A stretch of DNA of 42,088 bases, taken from contig JAEYOJ010000006.1 in NCBI GenBank assembly GCA_023411815.1, positions 1 to 42,088 on the forward strand, in the 5' to 3' direction. Positions 25,714-34,115 of this stretch are shown piece by piece. The notes under the pieces were generated by a model. That model was not told the origin of the DNA. It was given only the letters and a program-made list of their open reading frames with translations, and made no database searches. The translations under genes were made by a program, and so were the position numbers. How positions within the stretch are numbered: position 1 is the first letter of the stretch; each line of letters starts with the position of its first letter. This stretch comes from Pseudomonadota bacterium (GTDB taxonomy: Bacteria > Desulfobacterota > Desulfovibrionia > Desulfovibrionales > Desulfovibrionaceae).

Positions 25714-26133
25714 ATGGGCAAGACCATCCGCTTCGGCGTATCCCTGGATTCGGATCTGTTGGAGCAGTTCGATGCGCTCATCGCGGAACAGAAATACGAA
25801 AACCGTTCCGAGGCAATCCGCGACCTGATCCGCAACAAGCTGGTGGAAAAGGAGTGGGAGGACACGGACAGTCCTCTGGCCGGCACCCTGTCCCTGGTTT
25901 TCGACCACCACCAGAGCGACCTGGCCCAGAAGCTGACCGAGATCCAGCACGATTACCACGACCTGATAATGTCCACCCTGCATGTGCACCTGGACCATCA
26001 CAACTGCCTGGAAGTGATCGTGCTGCGCGGCCCTGGCAACAAGATCCGCGAGCTGTCCCTGCTGCTCATCTCCACCAAGGGCGTCAAACACGGCAAACTC
26101 GGCCTGACCACCACGGGCCAGGGGTTGTCCTGA
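25714..26133 (+). CDS. nikR: NikR-family nickel-responsive regulator
   Basis: A 139-residue ribbon-helix-helix regulator. The N-terminal DNA-binding part (about 1-45) has IRFGVSLDSDLLEQFDALI and NRSEAIRDLIRN; the C-terminal ACT-like domain holds all four high-affinity nickel ligands: H79, H90, H92 and C98, with the E. coli spacing (76, 87, 89, 95). It should repress nickel uptake when nickel is plentiful, important for hydrogenase supply. AGGAGG precedes the start. Its stop overlaps the folE2 start by one base (TGATG), so the two are translated together. No nikR-type operator was found with certainty in the window. Confidence 0.92.
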   Translation: MGKTIRFGVSLDSDLLEQFDALIAEQKYENRSEAIRDLIRNKLVEKEWEDTDSPLAGTLSLVFDHHQSDLAQKLTEIQHDYHDLIMSTLHVHLDHHNCLEVIVLRGPGNKIRELSLLLISTKGVKHGKLGLTTTGQGLS

Positions 26134-26927
26134 TGGCCGGCCAAATGCCTCCCGCAATGCAGGACGTGCAAAGCGCGCCGGCCGAGGTGGCCCTGTCCAT
26201 CGACAGAGTGGGCGTCAAGCATCTCATGCTGCCGCTCGTCGTGCGCGACAGAGCCCAGGGCGTGCAACATACCGTGGCCCGCGTGGATCTGGGCGTGGAC
26301 CTTCCGGCGGCCTTCAAGGGCACGCACATGAGCCGCTTCGTGGAGGCCCTGGAGAACTGGAAGGAAGAGCTGGATTATCATTCCTTCAAGGCCCTGCTCG
26401 CGGATATCCGCCAGCGGTTGAGCGCGCGCAAGGCCTACGCCGTGTTCCGCTTCCCGTACTTTCTCAAGCAGGCCTCGCCCAAGAGCGGCAGCCCTGGCTG
26501 GATGAGCTATGAATGCACCCTTACGGGCGAGATGGCCGGCGAGGCCATGGTATTCACCCTGGCCGTGGATGTGCCGGTCATGACAGTCTGCCCCTGCTCC
26601 CTGGCCATCAGCGACCAGGGAGCCCACAGCCAGCGGGCCATGGTGCGCGTCATGGCCCGCTTCACGGGCTTCCTCTGGCTGGAGGACTTGATCGAGATCG
26701 CCGAGGCTTCGGCTTCCTCCCCGGTCTACACGCTGCTAAAGCGTGAGGACGAGAAGCACGTCACCGAGTCCGCCTTCGCCAAGCCCACCTTCGTGGAGGA
26801 CGTGGTGCGCGGTGCGGCCCAGCGCCTGGACCGTCATCTCCAGGTCAGTTGGTATCGCGTGGAGGTTGAGAGCTTCGAATCCATCCATGCTCACAGCGCC
26901 TTCGCCTCCATCGAGAAAACGAAGTAA
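26133..26927 (+). CDS. folE2: GTP cyclohydrolase FolE2 (GCYH-IB)
   Basis: A 264-residue enzyme of the COG1469 family that converts GTP to dihydroneopterin triphosphate, the first step of folate and queuosine precursor synthesis. The motif CPCSLAISDQGAHSQRA carries C153, C155 and H165, and ESIHAHSAFA (E249, H252, H254) is the second conserved block. Unlike the classic zinc enzyme FolE, members use other divalent metals such as Mn2+ and are often made under zinc shortage. ATG 26133 overlaps the nikR stop. ATG codons at residues 5 and 9 are possible alternatives. A queuosine enzyme (tgt) is also in the window, but far away. Confidence 0.92.
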   Translation: MAGQMPPAMQDVQSAPAEVALSIDRVGVKHLMLPLVVRDRAQGVQHTVARVDLGVDLPAAFKGTHMSRFVEALENWKEELDYHSFKALLADIRQRLSARKAYAVFRFPYFLKQASPKSGSPGWMSYECTLTGEMAGEAMVFTLAVDVPVMTVCPCSLAISDQGAHSQRAMVRVMARFTGFLWLEDLIEIAEASASSPVYTLLKREDEKHVTESAFAKPTFVEDVVRGAAQRLDRHLQVSWYRVEVESFESIHAHSAFASIEKTK

Positions 26928-27108
26928 CGGTTGTCTACGATTGATGGATGTGCCACCGGCTTTGACCCGGAACAAATTGATTTTTTTTATTTTTTATAAA
27001 GGCGTGAATTGTGCATGGCATATTGAAAAAACGTTGTCTCGCTTCGACTGCCATTTGTAACCAAGGTGTGTTTAGAAGGCTTGATTGCCTTCGCGTGAAG
27101 AGGCGGCC

Positions 27109-27489
27109 ATGAACATCGCTCCCAGTTTACAGGCCTTGGATGCATTGGCTGTCCAGCTCATGGTCACGGCCAACAATGTCGCCAACGTGAATACCGAGAA
27201 GTTTCGGGCTTCCAGGGTAGACCTTGAAGACGGGGCGCAGGGGCAGGGCGTGCGCGTCCAGGACATCCGCCGTGACAGTGCTCCGGGGCCTCTCGTCCCC
27301 GATGATCCAGAGCGGCTTGCCGCCGCGGGATACGCCACTGCGGCCGAAGGCTGGGTCCGGGGAAGCAATACCGATCTGGCGTTGGAAATGACTTGGCTCA
27401 TGCGCGAGGAAATGGCCTATGCGGCCAACCTTCGTGTATTGCGTACAGGAAATGACATGGCCGGCGGCATCATCGAACTGACTGCATGA
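27109..27489 (+). CDS. Orphan flagellar rod-like protein (FlgB/FlgC type)
   Basis: A 126-residue protein with the N-terminal signature of flagellar axial proteins, LMVTANNVANVNTEKFRAS (18-36), and the C-terminal partner motif DLALEMTWLMREEMAYAANLRVLRTGNDM, which form the coiled coil that packs rod, hook and filament subunits. There is almost no central domain, as in the small rod proteins. It has no signal peptide, in line with type III export. No other flagellar structural gene is adjacent, so it is an orphan; it precedes a sigma54 activator by about 170 bases. ATG 27109 has AAGAGGCGG upstream. Confidence 0.78.
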   Translation: MNIAPSLQALDALAVQLMVTANNVANVNTEKFRASRVDLEDGAQGQGVRVQDIRRDSAPGPLVPDDPERLAAAGYATAAEGWVRGSNTDLALEMTWLMREEMAYAANLRVLRTGNDMAGGIIELTA

Positions 27490-27581
27490 CGTTGTCGATG
27501 GTATGTATCGGCTGGTAAAAGGAAAGCAACCCGCCTGTCCATTGCAAACGGGAAATAGTTAGAGCAGGGCTAGTCATTATA

Positions 27582-27609
27582 TTGACAGCGCTCTCGTAAT
27601 AGACATAGA
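27582..27609 (+). promoter_or_regulatory. Possible promoter for the sigma54 activator gene
   Basis: A perfect TTGACA (27582-27587) is followed after 16 bases by CATAGA (27604-27609), a poor -10 box. The surrounding 27540-27650 stretch is AT-rich and non-coding. The -35 match alone is convincing, so the promoter call is weak. Confidence 0.3.
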
Positions 27610-27659
27610 AACACAACGAATCCGCTCTGTTTTCTATTTCAGTTCAATTTGGAGTCTTC

Positions 27660-28670
27660 ATGAATCTCAACCTCGCGGGCATCATCGGCGAAAGCCCGGT
27701 GCTCAAGGACGTGTTCAAGGTGCTGGCCAAGGTCGCGCCGACGGACTCCACCGTCCTTGTCACCGGCGAGTCGGGCACGGGCAAGGAGCTGCTCGTGAGG
27801 GCGCTGCACCGCAACAGCAGGCGCGCCGATAAGCCCTTCGTACCCATCAACTGCGGGGCCATCCCCAAGGAGCTTCTGGAATCGGAACTGTTCGGGCACG
27901 AGAAAGGGGCATTCACGCATGCCATTCGCGCCCGGCCGGGCCGTTTCGAGATGGCTGATGGCGGTACCGTCTTCCTGGACGAGATCGGTGAGATGGATCT
28001 CGCCCTGCAGGTCAAGATCCTGCGCGTGCTTCAGGAAAAGGAATTCGAGCGCGTCGGCGCCACCAAGACGCAAAAGGTCGATGTGCGCCTCGTGGCCGCC
28101 ACCAACCGCGACCTGGAGGGCGAAGTGGCCGCCGGCCGCTTTCGCGAGGACCTGTTCTATCGCCTCAATGTCATCCCCATGCATCTGCCGCCCCTGCGCG
28201 AGAGGGGCAGGGACATCATGATCCTGGCCACGCATTTCCTGGGCAAGTTCTGCGAAATGAAGCAACGCCCGCTCCTGGGCGTCGCCCCCGACGCGGAAGA
28301 GATGTTCCTGCGCTACGATTGGCCCGGAAACGTGCGCGAGCTCGTCAATTTCATGGAGCGCGTGTCCATATTGTGCGAAAGCGACACTCTCCGCCCGGCG
28401 GATCTTCCTGAAAAGATGTGGCGCAGCGCAGGAATGGACAGGCCCGAACCTGTGCGCTCCGAACCACGCGGCGGCTTCGAGTGGCCGACTCTTGAGGACA
28501 TGCGGAAGAAGTCCATGGACCTCAAGGACTTTTTGGATTCCATCGAGGACCGTCTGCTCATGGAAGCCCTGACCATGGCCGATGGTGTCAAGAATCAGGC
28601 TGCGGAAATACTCGGCATCAAGCGCACCACGCTCATCGAAAAGCTCAAGAAGAAGAAATTGGCCAACTGA
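27660..28670 (+). CDS. Sigma54-dependent transcriptional activator (AAA+ and Fis domains only)
   Basis: A 336-residue activator lacking any N-terminal receiver or sensor domain. Walker A is GESGTGKE (36-43), Walker B TVFLDEIG with D107/E108, and arginine-finger and sensor segments follow (FREDLFYRLNVIP, YDWPGNVREL). A Fis-type helix-turn-helix closes the protein (GVKNQAAEILGIKRTTLIEKL). The sigma54-contact loop reads GAFTHA (83-88) instead of GAFTGA. Activators without a sensor are usually constitutive or controlled by a partner protein; FlrC/FlbD-like flagellar regulators are relatives to consider because the neighbour is a flagellar rod-like gene. GGAG precedes the ATG. Confidence 0.9.
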   Translation: MNLNLAGIIGESPVLKDVFKVLAKVAPTDSTVLVTGESGTGKELLVRALHRNSRRADKPFVPINCGAIPKELLESELFGHEKGAFTHAIRARPGRFEMADGGTVFLDEIGEMDLALQVKILRVLQEKEFERVGATKTQKVDVRLVAATNRDLEGEVAAGRFREDLFYRLNVIPMHLPPLRERGRDIMILATHFLGKFCEMKQRPLLGVAPDAEEMFLRYDWPGNVRELVNFMERVSILCESDTLRPADLPEKMWRSAGMDRPEPVRSEPRGGFEWPTLEDMRKKSMDLKDFLDSIEDRLLMEALTMADGVKNQAAEILGIKRTTLIEKLKKKKLAN

Positions 28671-28747
28671 TCCACGCGTCGCGGCCGCCCGGACTCGCGT
28701 ACGCCATCTGCAACCGCTTGTGCACACATTTTGCTAGCCCGGGCTGC

Positions 28748-31700
28748 ATGAGGTCGAAATCCGTGGCCATACCGAACAGGCTGCTTTGCCTGCTATTCTG
28801 CGTACTGCTTGGCGGCATCCTGCCGACGCGTCTGGAAGCCGTGACCTACTCGGCGGTCTCAAGCGGCGATGTCGAGCGGCTTGTGCTCACCTTTCCCGCG
28901 GGAGTTCCGTCGTTCGCCGTGTCGCGCACCGGCGAGCGCGAGGTCGTCCTGAGCTTTGACGAGGCGGCCTGGGCGCGGGAACAGCGGCCGGCGGACTCGG
29001 AGGTCAAGGGACGGCTCATCCGCTTCCTGCACCACGTGACCGGCGGCGTGCGCGTCACCATGGCCGACAAGGCCTTCGGCTATGTCTTCGAGGAAGGCCC
29101 AGGGACCAACCAGCTCCAACTGACCGTTTTCGTGGACAGCATGGGCAGCCGCTGGACGGCGGCGGATCGAACCAAGGTCGCCCTGCGCCAACCCAGAGCG
29201 GTCGATGCGCCCGAGCAGGGCCAGCCGCTCATCTCGGACGGCGGGAAGACCTCGCCGGCCGGGAGAGCCACGGCTGATTCCGCCGGCAATGCCGCTCTCG
29301 CGGCGGCCCAACCGGCGGCCCAAGCGGCGGCCCAAGCGGCGGAAAGAACTCCGGCCGCGACCTCCGCGACCCCGGCTCTTCCCGGAGCCGCGGCCATTTC
29401 CGCAAACAATGCCGATACCGCGCCCGCACCGACCGCCGAGGCGGCGGACAGGACTCCCGCAAAGCCCCAATCCGCAACCCAGACCGCGGACTCGAACATC
29501 CCTGCCGCGGGCAGGCCCTTCTTTTCCGTGCCTTATTCCATGCGCGCCCCGATTCGCACCGGAGGGCCCGAGGAAGCGACAGCCTACAGCACCACGCCGG
29601 TCATCGGCCAGGGGCCCAAGGTCGCCATGAACATCGCGCCCGTGCAGGGTCAGGCGAAGCCCGGCGGCGCCAGTTCCACGGCTGGCGGACCGGGTGCTTC
29701 GGCCGAGTCGACTCCTTCGGCTTCTCCGGCGGCCTCGACTCCATCGGCTCCATCGGCTCCATCGGCTCCTTCGGTTCCAACGGTTTCAAAGGACGCTTCC
29801 GCCTCTCAGGCCGCCGCAGGCAAGCCGGGTGTCGAAGCCAAAGCCGGCGCGCAGGCGTCTCCGACTACGCCAGCCGCTCCGACGGTCGCCGAAAGCAAGT
29901 CCGCGCCAGCCTCAGGACAGGCCGGGCAGGTGACAGACGGCAAGGCGGCTGCCACGGCGGCGGGTAAGGACACGGATGATGACGGTCCGGTGGATGAAAA
30001 GGGCAAGCCGATCCTGACCCATGAGGAGCAGTATCAGGTCGCGGTGCGGCATTACATCAACAGCGAGTACAAAGAGGCCATCGAGGTCTACAAGCAGCTG
30101 CGCGCCAACCCCGAGGTCAAGGGGAAAATGCGCGAGGAAGTGCTGCACAATCTGGCTCAGGCCTCGTACAACCTCTACCGCGACACCCTGCGCGACAACT
30201 TCCACGAGGTCGTGGGTGCCCTGGAAGCGGCCATCAATTTCAAGCCCGATTCCGACAAGGTGCCGCAGGCGCTCCTGCAACTCGGCCTGGCCCATCTGCG
30301 CGTGGACAACATTCCCGAAGCCAGCGCCTATTTCAAAATCCTGACGGAGAAGTACCCCCAGGATCCGAACGTTCCATACATCGATTTCTACTGGGGCGAT
30401 TACTATTACCGCAAAGGCAAGTACCGCGAGGCGGCCGACGCCTATCAGGTCGTGGTCCAGGACCATCCCGACTCGCCCATTATCCGCGATGCGTCCCTTG
30501 GCCTGGCCCGTTCCCTGGAAAAGCTGGAATACTACGAGCAGGCCTACCAGATCGTGGACTTCATCGACAAGCGCTGGCCCCGCTTCTACATCGAGGATCC
30601 CGAATTCCTTCGCCTGTCCGGCGAATTGGCCAATCGGCTGCAGAAGTTCGGCGAGGCCAAGGACGACCTCTGGAACTACTACAACATGCAGCCGGCGGCC
30701 ACGGGCAACGACGTGGTCCTGGCCCGCATCGGCGACATCTATCTGCGCGCAGGCCAGCGCAACGCGGCTCGTGATATCTACCGCACCGTGGCCGCGCGCT
30801 ATCCCGAGGACGAGGGCGGCCTGGTGGCCAAGATGCGCCTGGCCGAAGAGGGCATCTACGACAGCCCGACGCTGGACCAGATGTACAAGGTCTTCGACAG
30901 GCCGTTCAACCTGCGGCCCGAGGAGATATACACGCAGATCGTCAGCAAGTACCCCAAGAGCGCCCTGGCGCCCCTGGCCCAGCTGAAGCTGTCCATGTGG
31001 CATCTTTTCAGCAGCCGCTATATGGACTCCCTGGCCGACGTGAACACCATGCTGCGGCTTTTCCCGAGCAGCGAGCTGACGCCCAAGGCCGTGGAGGTGG
31101 GGTTCAAGGCTTTCGAGCAGAACGCCCGGCTCATGGCGCAGGAGGAGAACTTCGCGCGCATCGTGGACACTTGGGACCGCTTTCCTTTCCTCGCCAAGCG
31201 CGGCGACTTACTCAGCCCGCAGACCAGGCTGCTGGTGGCCACGAGCATGAACTCGGTGGGCCGTCCGGGCGATGCCCTGGAAATCGCCAAGCCGTTGCTC
31301 GCGGGCTCCATGCAGGGCGAAAGCTCCCAAGGCGCCGTGATGCTGGCCGTGAACATCTACCTTGAAGAGGAGGCCTGGGGGCAGATCGAGGCCTTGTCCA
31401 AGGTGATCGAGAAGTGGAACCTGCCTCCGGAGCGCCGCCGCCAGTTCGATTTCTCCCTGGCCCTGGCCCTGGAGAATCTCGGCAAGCCGGATTTGAGCCT
31501 GCCCATCTGGACCAAGCTGGCCGCCGACATGCAGCTCGAGCCCGAGCAGCGCGGCTATGCCCTGTATTACATGTCGCGCGCGGCGGCCAAGAAGGAAGAC
31601 TTCCGCAACCAGTACCTCTACAGCCACGAAGCCCTGAACCTATTCCTCCAGACCGGGCGCGACAAGGAGAAGATCAAGGACTGCCTGCTCTCCCTCGTGG

Positions 31701-31990
31701 AGGTCTGCCGTAAGGTCAACCAACTGGAGCAGGCTCTGCACTGGGCCCTGGAATACGACAAGCGCATCACCGACGCCGATCCCGAATGGCCCGCCTCCCG
31801 TTTCCGCCTGGCCGAAATTCATCGCGGCCTTGGCAACGAGAAGGAATGGAGGCGGAACCTGAACGAACTCATCCAGAAGAAACCCGACACCCTGTTCGGC
31901 CGCATGGCTGCGTCCACCTTCGAATCCATGGCCCTGGAGCGCAAGGTTAACCGCTACCGCCCCGAGATCGAGGACGCCGGGGGACGCTGA
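28748..31990 (+). CDS. Large secreted tetratricopeptide-repeat protein
   Basis: A 1080-residue protein. A signal sequence (about 1-31, ending PTRLEA) leads to a beta-rich AMIN-like N-terminal domain (about 32-135), then a long Ala/Pro/Ser-rich stretch (about 150-420) with short tandem repeats, then about 600 residues of TPR-type helical repeats (for example EASAYFKILTEKYPQDPNVPY and YQVVVQDHPDSPI). It should be a periplasmic or surface scaffold protein. It follows the sigma54 activator by 77 bases. ATG 28748 is chosen; a TTG ten codons earlier would precede the signal sequence. I do not recognise a specific name; TPR proteins of this build often serve pili, flagella or cell-envelope machines. 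Confidence 0.82.
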   Translation: MRSKSVAIPNRLLCLLFCVLLGGILPTRLEAVTYSAVSSGDVERLVLTFPAGVPSFAVSRTGEREVVLSFDEAAWAREQRPADSEVKGRLIRFLHHVTGGVRVTMADKAFGYVFEEGPGTNQLQLTVFVDSMGSRWTAADRTKVALRQPRAVDAPEQGQPLISDGGKTSPAGRATADSAGNAALAAAQPAAQAAAQAAERTPAATSATPALPGAAAISANNADTAPAPTAEAADRTPAKPQSATQTADSNIPAAGRPFFSVPYSMRAPIRTGGPEEATAYSTTPVIGQGPKVAMNIAPVQGQAKPGGASSTAGGPGASAESTPSASPAASTPSAPSAPSAPSVPTVSKDASASQAAAGKPGVEAKAGAQASPTTPAAPTVAESKSAPASGQAGQVTDGKAAATAAGKDTDDDGPVDEKGKPILTHEEQYQVAVRHYINSEYKEAIEVYKQLRANPEVKGKMREEVLHNLAQASYNLYRDTLRDNFHEVVGALEAAINFKPDSDKVPQALLQLGLAHLRVDNIPEASAYFKILTEKYPQDPNVPYIDFYWGDYYYRKGKYREAADAYQVVVQDHPDSPIIRDASLGLARSLEKLEYYEQAYQIVDFIDKRWPRFYIEDPEFLRLSGELANRLQKFGEAKDDLWNYYNMQPAATGNDVVLARIGDIYLRAGQRNAARDIYRTVAARYPEDEGGLVAKMRLAEEGIYDSPTLDQMYKVFDRPFNLRPEEIYTQIVSKYPKSALAPLAQLKLSMWHLFSSRYMDSLADVNTMLRLFPSSELTPKAVEVGFKAFEQNARLMAQEENFARIVDTWDRFPFLAKRGDLLSPQTRLLVATSMNSVGRPGDALEIAKPLLAGSMQGESSQGAVMLAVNIYLEEEAWGQIEALSKVIEKWNLPPERRRQFDFSLALALENLGKPDLSLPIWTKLAADMQLEPEQRGYALYYMSRAAAKKEDFRNQYLYSHEALNLFLQTGRDKEKIKDCLLSLVEVCRKVNQLEQALHWALEYDKRITDADPEWPASRFRLAEIHRGLGNEKEWRRNLNELIQKKPDTLFGRMAASTFESMALERKVNRYRPEIEDAGGR

Positions 31991-32070
31991 CGGCAGGGGA
32001 GGGTCGGCCGACTGCTCAATAGTCCGGTCCGTTTCCAGGCGTGCCGCAAGGTTGATTGGAACGCATCTTT

Positions 32071-32108
32071 CGGAGCCGCCTCGGCCAGTTGAAGCCGGGG
32101 CGGCTCCG
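32071..32108 (+). terminator. Hairpin terminator after the TPR protein gene
   Basis: CGGAGCCGCCTCGGC / GCCGGGGCGGCTCCG forms a 15-bp stem with one G-U pair and an 8-base loop. It is followed by GTTACGTTTG, a weak T-rich tail. It lies 81 bases after the stop codon and before the MEMO gene. Confidence 0.7.
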
Positions 32109-32257
32109 TTACGTTTGCACGGGCCGTCATCGCGCCCAAGGCGAGACGGGTCGTGCTGGATTGCTCGACCACGCGGGCTGCTGGCTATTCCGCTTTTACG
32201 GGCCGCGGACTTACGCTATCGTCAGGGCAGCGCCATGAATTGCCCAAGGAGGTGTCC

Positions 32258-33067
32258 ATGAACCGCAGACCAGTGGTCGCCGGACAGTTCTACCCCGGCC
32301 AGACCGACCAGCTCGAATCCATGGTAGGCGAATACCTGTCCCAGGCGGATGGCAAGGTCCATGCACGCACCATCCTGGCCATGACGCCCCATGCCGGCTA
32401 CGTCTTTTCCGGCTCCGTGGCGGGCCGGACCCTTGGCCGCGCCAATCTGGCCAAGACGGTTCTGCTCCTGGGGCCGAACCATACCGGCATGGGCAGCCGT
32501 TTCGCCGTGTGGAGCGACGGGAGCTGGGACCTGCCCGGCGGCGGCTTGCGCGTGGACGAGGGCCTGGCCGGGGCCATCATAAAGGCGGACACGCGTCTCG
32601 TGGCCGACCATGCCGCCCACGTCCGCGAGCATTCCCTGGAGGTTGTCCTGCCGTTCCTGCGGGCCATCAATCCGGACACGGCCATTGTGCCCGTAGCCGT
32701 GGCCGAGCCGAAGCTTGAGGCCTTGCTGGAGGTTGGCGCGGCCGTCGGAGAGGTGCTGGCGGGCTGGAAGCATCCCGTCTCAATGGTCGTCAGCTCGGAC
32801 ATGAGCCATTATGTGACTCACGAGGAAGCCAAGCGCCGCGACTCCATGGCCCTTGAGCCGATCCTGGCCCTGAATCCGGCGGAAGCCTACCGCGTGGTCC
32901 GCGAGAACGGAATCAGCATGTGCGGCATCATGCCCATGACCGTGGCCGTGGCCGCGGCGGTGTCCTTGGGAGCCAGCAAGGCCGAGCTGGTGGCTTACGC
33001 GACATCCGGCGAAGCCAGCGGCGAGTATTCCCAGGTCGTGGGCTACGCGGGCGTTCTCGTGAGTTGA
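32258..33067 (+). CDS. MEMO1-family protein (AmmeMemoRadiSam system protein B type)
   Basis: A 269-residue protein of the MEMO family. Its fold resembles class III non-haem iron dioxygenases. The start MNRRPVVAGQFYPG is diagnostic. The four metal-site residues known from human MEMO1 (H49, H81, H192, C244) have counterparts here: H45 in TPHAGYVFSG, H75 in GPNHTG, H184 in SSDMSHYVTH and C222 in SMCGIMPM. Bacterial members are normally found with an AMMECR1 gene and a radical-SAM gene, but neither is beside it here. AAGGAGGT precedes ATG 32258; the longer open frame has no other support. It converges with a DUF2167 gene. Confidence 0.9.
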   Translation: MNRRPVVAGQFYPGQTDQLESMVGEYLSQADGKVHARTILAMTPHAGYVFSGSVAGRTLGRANLAKTVLLLGPNHTGMGSRFAVWSDGSWDLPGGGLRVDEGLAGAIIKADTRLVADHAAHVREHSLEVVLPFLRAINPDTAIVPVAVAEPKLEALLEVGAAVGEVLAGWKHPVSMVVSSDMSHYVTHEEAKRRDSMALEPILALNPAEAYRVVRENGISMCGIMPMTVAVAAAVSLGASKAELVAYATSGEASGEYSQVVGYAGVLVS

Positions 33068-33158
33068 TTCGCCGGTGCGGCGGGCGGATGGGAGGGTAGG
33101 GGTAATGGGCGAGCCCGCCGTGGTCGGGACGGCGGACGGACAGGCTCGCCAGTATTGC

Positions 33159-34115
33159 CTAGCGTTCGCTTTCCGCCTTTTGAGGTTCGCTCTGGGCCTC
33201 GGCGGTTTTCATGCGCGACTTGCGCCGGAAGAAGGAAAACAGGCCTGCGATAGCCGCCAGGACGCCGACGGCGATGACCTTCTTGAAGGCCAGGATGCCG
33301 GCCAAGAGCGCCTTGAAGAAGCCGGCCTTGGTGAGCACGCCGCCGGCGATGAGGCCGGCGATGCCGTACCCGGCTGCCTTGTCGACCTTCGAGTCGTATT
33401 CCGCGTAAGTGTTGCCCTTGCTGAAGGAGATGAGCTTGAGCAGGTCGTCGGCGCGGCCATTGACCTGTCCCAGCTCGCTCATGGAAGCCACGACGTTCAG
33501 GTTCAGCACGCCGTGCCGCCCAAGGACGCGGATGTTGTAGTTCAGGACTTCTTCCTCGTTGTCGCCGAACCTGAGCCGCTTGGCCCAGTAGAGCTTATGG
33601 GCTTCCTTGTCATAGTAGGGTTCCTGCGCCCAGCCGAGCAGGTGCACCGGCTCATAGCCGTTCTCCGCCCTGGCCTTGTTCGCTTCCTCCGTGCCCTTGC
33701 GCATGCTTGCCATGAGACCGTCGTAGTCGATGCCTTCGGCATCATCGTCGCTGACGAAGCCGATAGGATCGTAATCGATGATGGCCACCCAGCCGGATTC
33801 GCCCAGGGGGTCGAAATCGGTGGGTATGATCATGCCCAGCGTGTTCCTGCCCGAGCCGGGAGGGTTGTCCCATACTTGGGTCAGGAACGTCTCCGTGTCG
33901 TTGTTGTCAATGTACACGTATTTGTTGTTCAGCGTGAGCTGTGCAAGATTACCATTGAGCGGAATCGTGCCGCTCCGGTAATGCAGTGACTTGAGAACGT
34001 CCTCAAGCGATAGCTCGCTTTCCGGCGTCTGTGTCTTCGTCTGCGCCTGCGACGTGCCGGGCAGCACCATGGCAAGCATAAGCAGACCAAGGACAAGGCA
34101 AAACACGTTCTTCAT
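33159..34115 (-). CDS. DUF2167 membrane protein
   Basis: A 318-residue protein with a signal peptide (about 1-24, ending GTSQAQ), a large exported domain, and two membrane helices near the C-terminus (about 251-272 and 277-300), followed by a basic tail (FFRRKSRMK). Features of DUF2167 seen here are the PL(N)GNLAQLTLNNKYVYIDNNDT start and the IIDYDPIGFVSDDDAEGIDYD and LLGWAQEPYYDKEAHKLYWAK segments. Function unknown. ATG 34115 is preferred (GGGAG nine bases upstream); ATG two codons earlier (34121) is only three bases from it. Located convergent to the MEMO gene and isolated on the other side by 594 bases of non-coding DNA. Confidence 0.82.
   Translation of the reverse strand: MKNVFCLVLGLLMLAMVLPGTSQAQTKTQTPESELSLEDVLKSLHYRSGTIPLNGNLAQLTLNNKYVYIDNNDTETFLTQVWDNPPGSGRNTLGMIIPTDFDPLGESGWVAIIDYDPIGFVSDDDAEGIDYDGLMASMRKGTEEANKARAENGYEPVHLLGWAQEPYYDKEAHKLYWAKRLRFGDNEEEVLNYNIRVLGRHGVLNLNVVASMSELGQVNGRADDLLKLISFSKGNTYAEYDSKVDKAAGYGIAGLIAGGVLTKAGFFKALLAGILAFKKVIAVGVLAAIAGLFSFFRRKSRMKTAEAQSEPQKAESER

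Noticed and set aside
26980..27000. T-rich run after folE2 as terminator
   Set aside because: The T-run has no stable stem in front of it; more likely it is AT-rich promoter DNA for the rod-like gene.
28718..28735. Possible sigma54 promoter (GTGCAC-N5-TTGCT) before the TPR gene
   Set aside because: The -24 element lacks the GG pair, and a start site there would leave almost no leader before ATG 28748.
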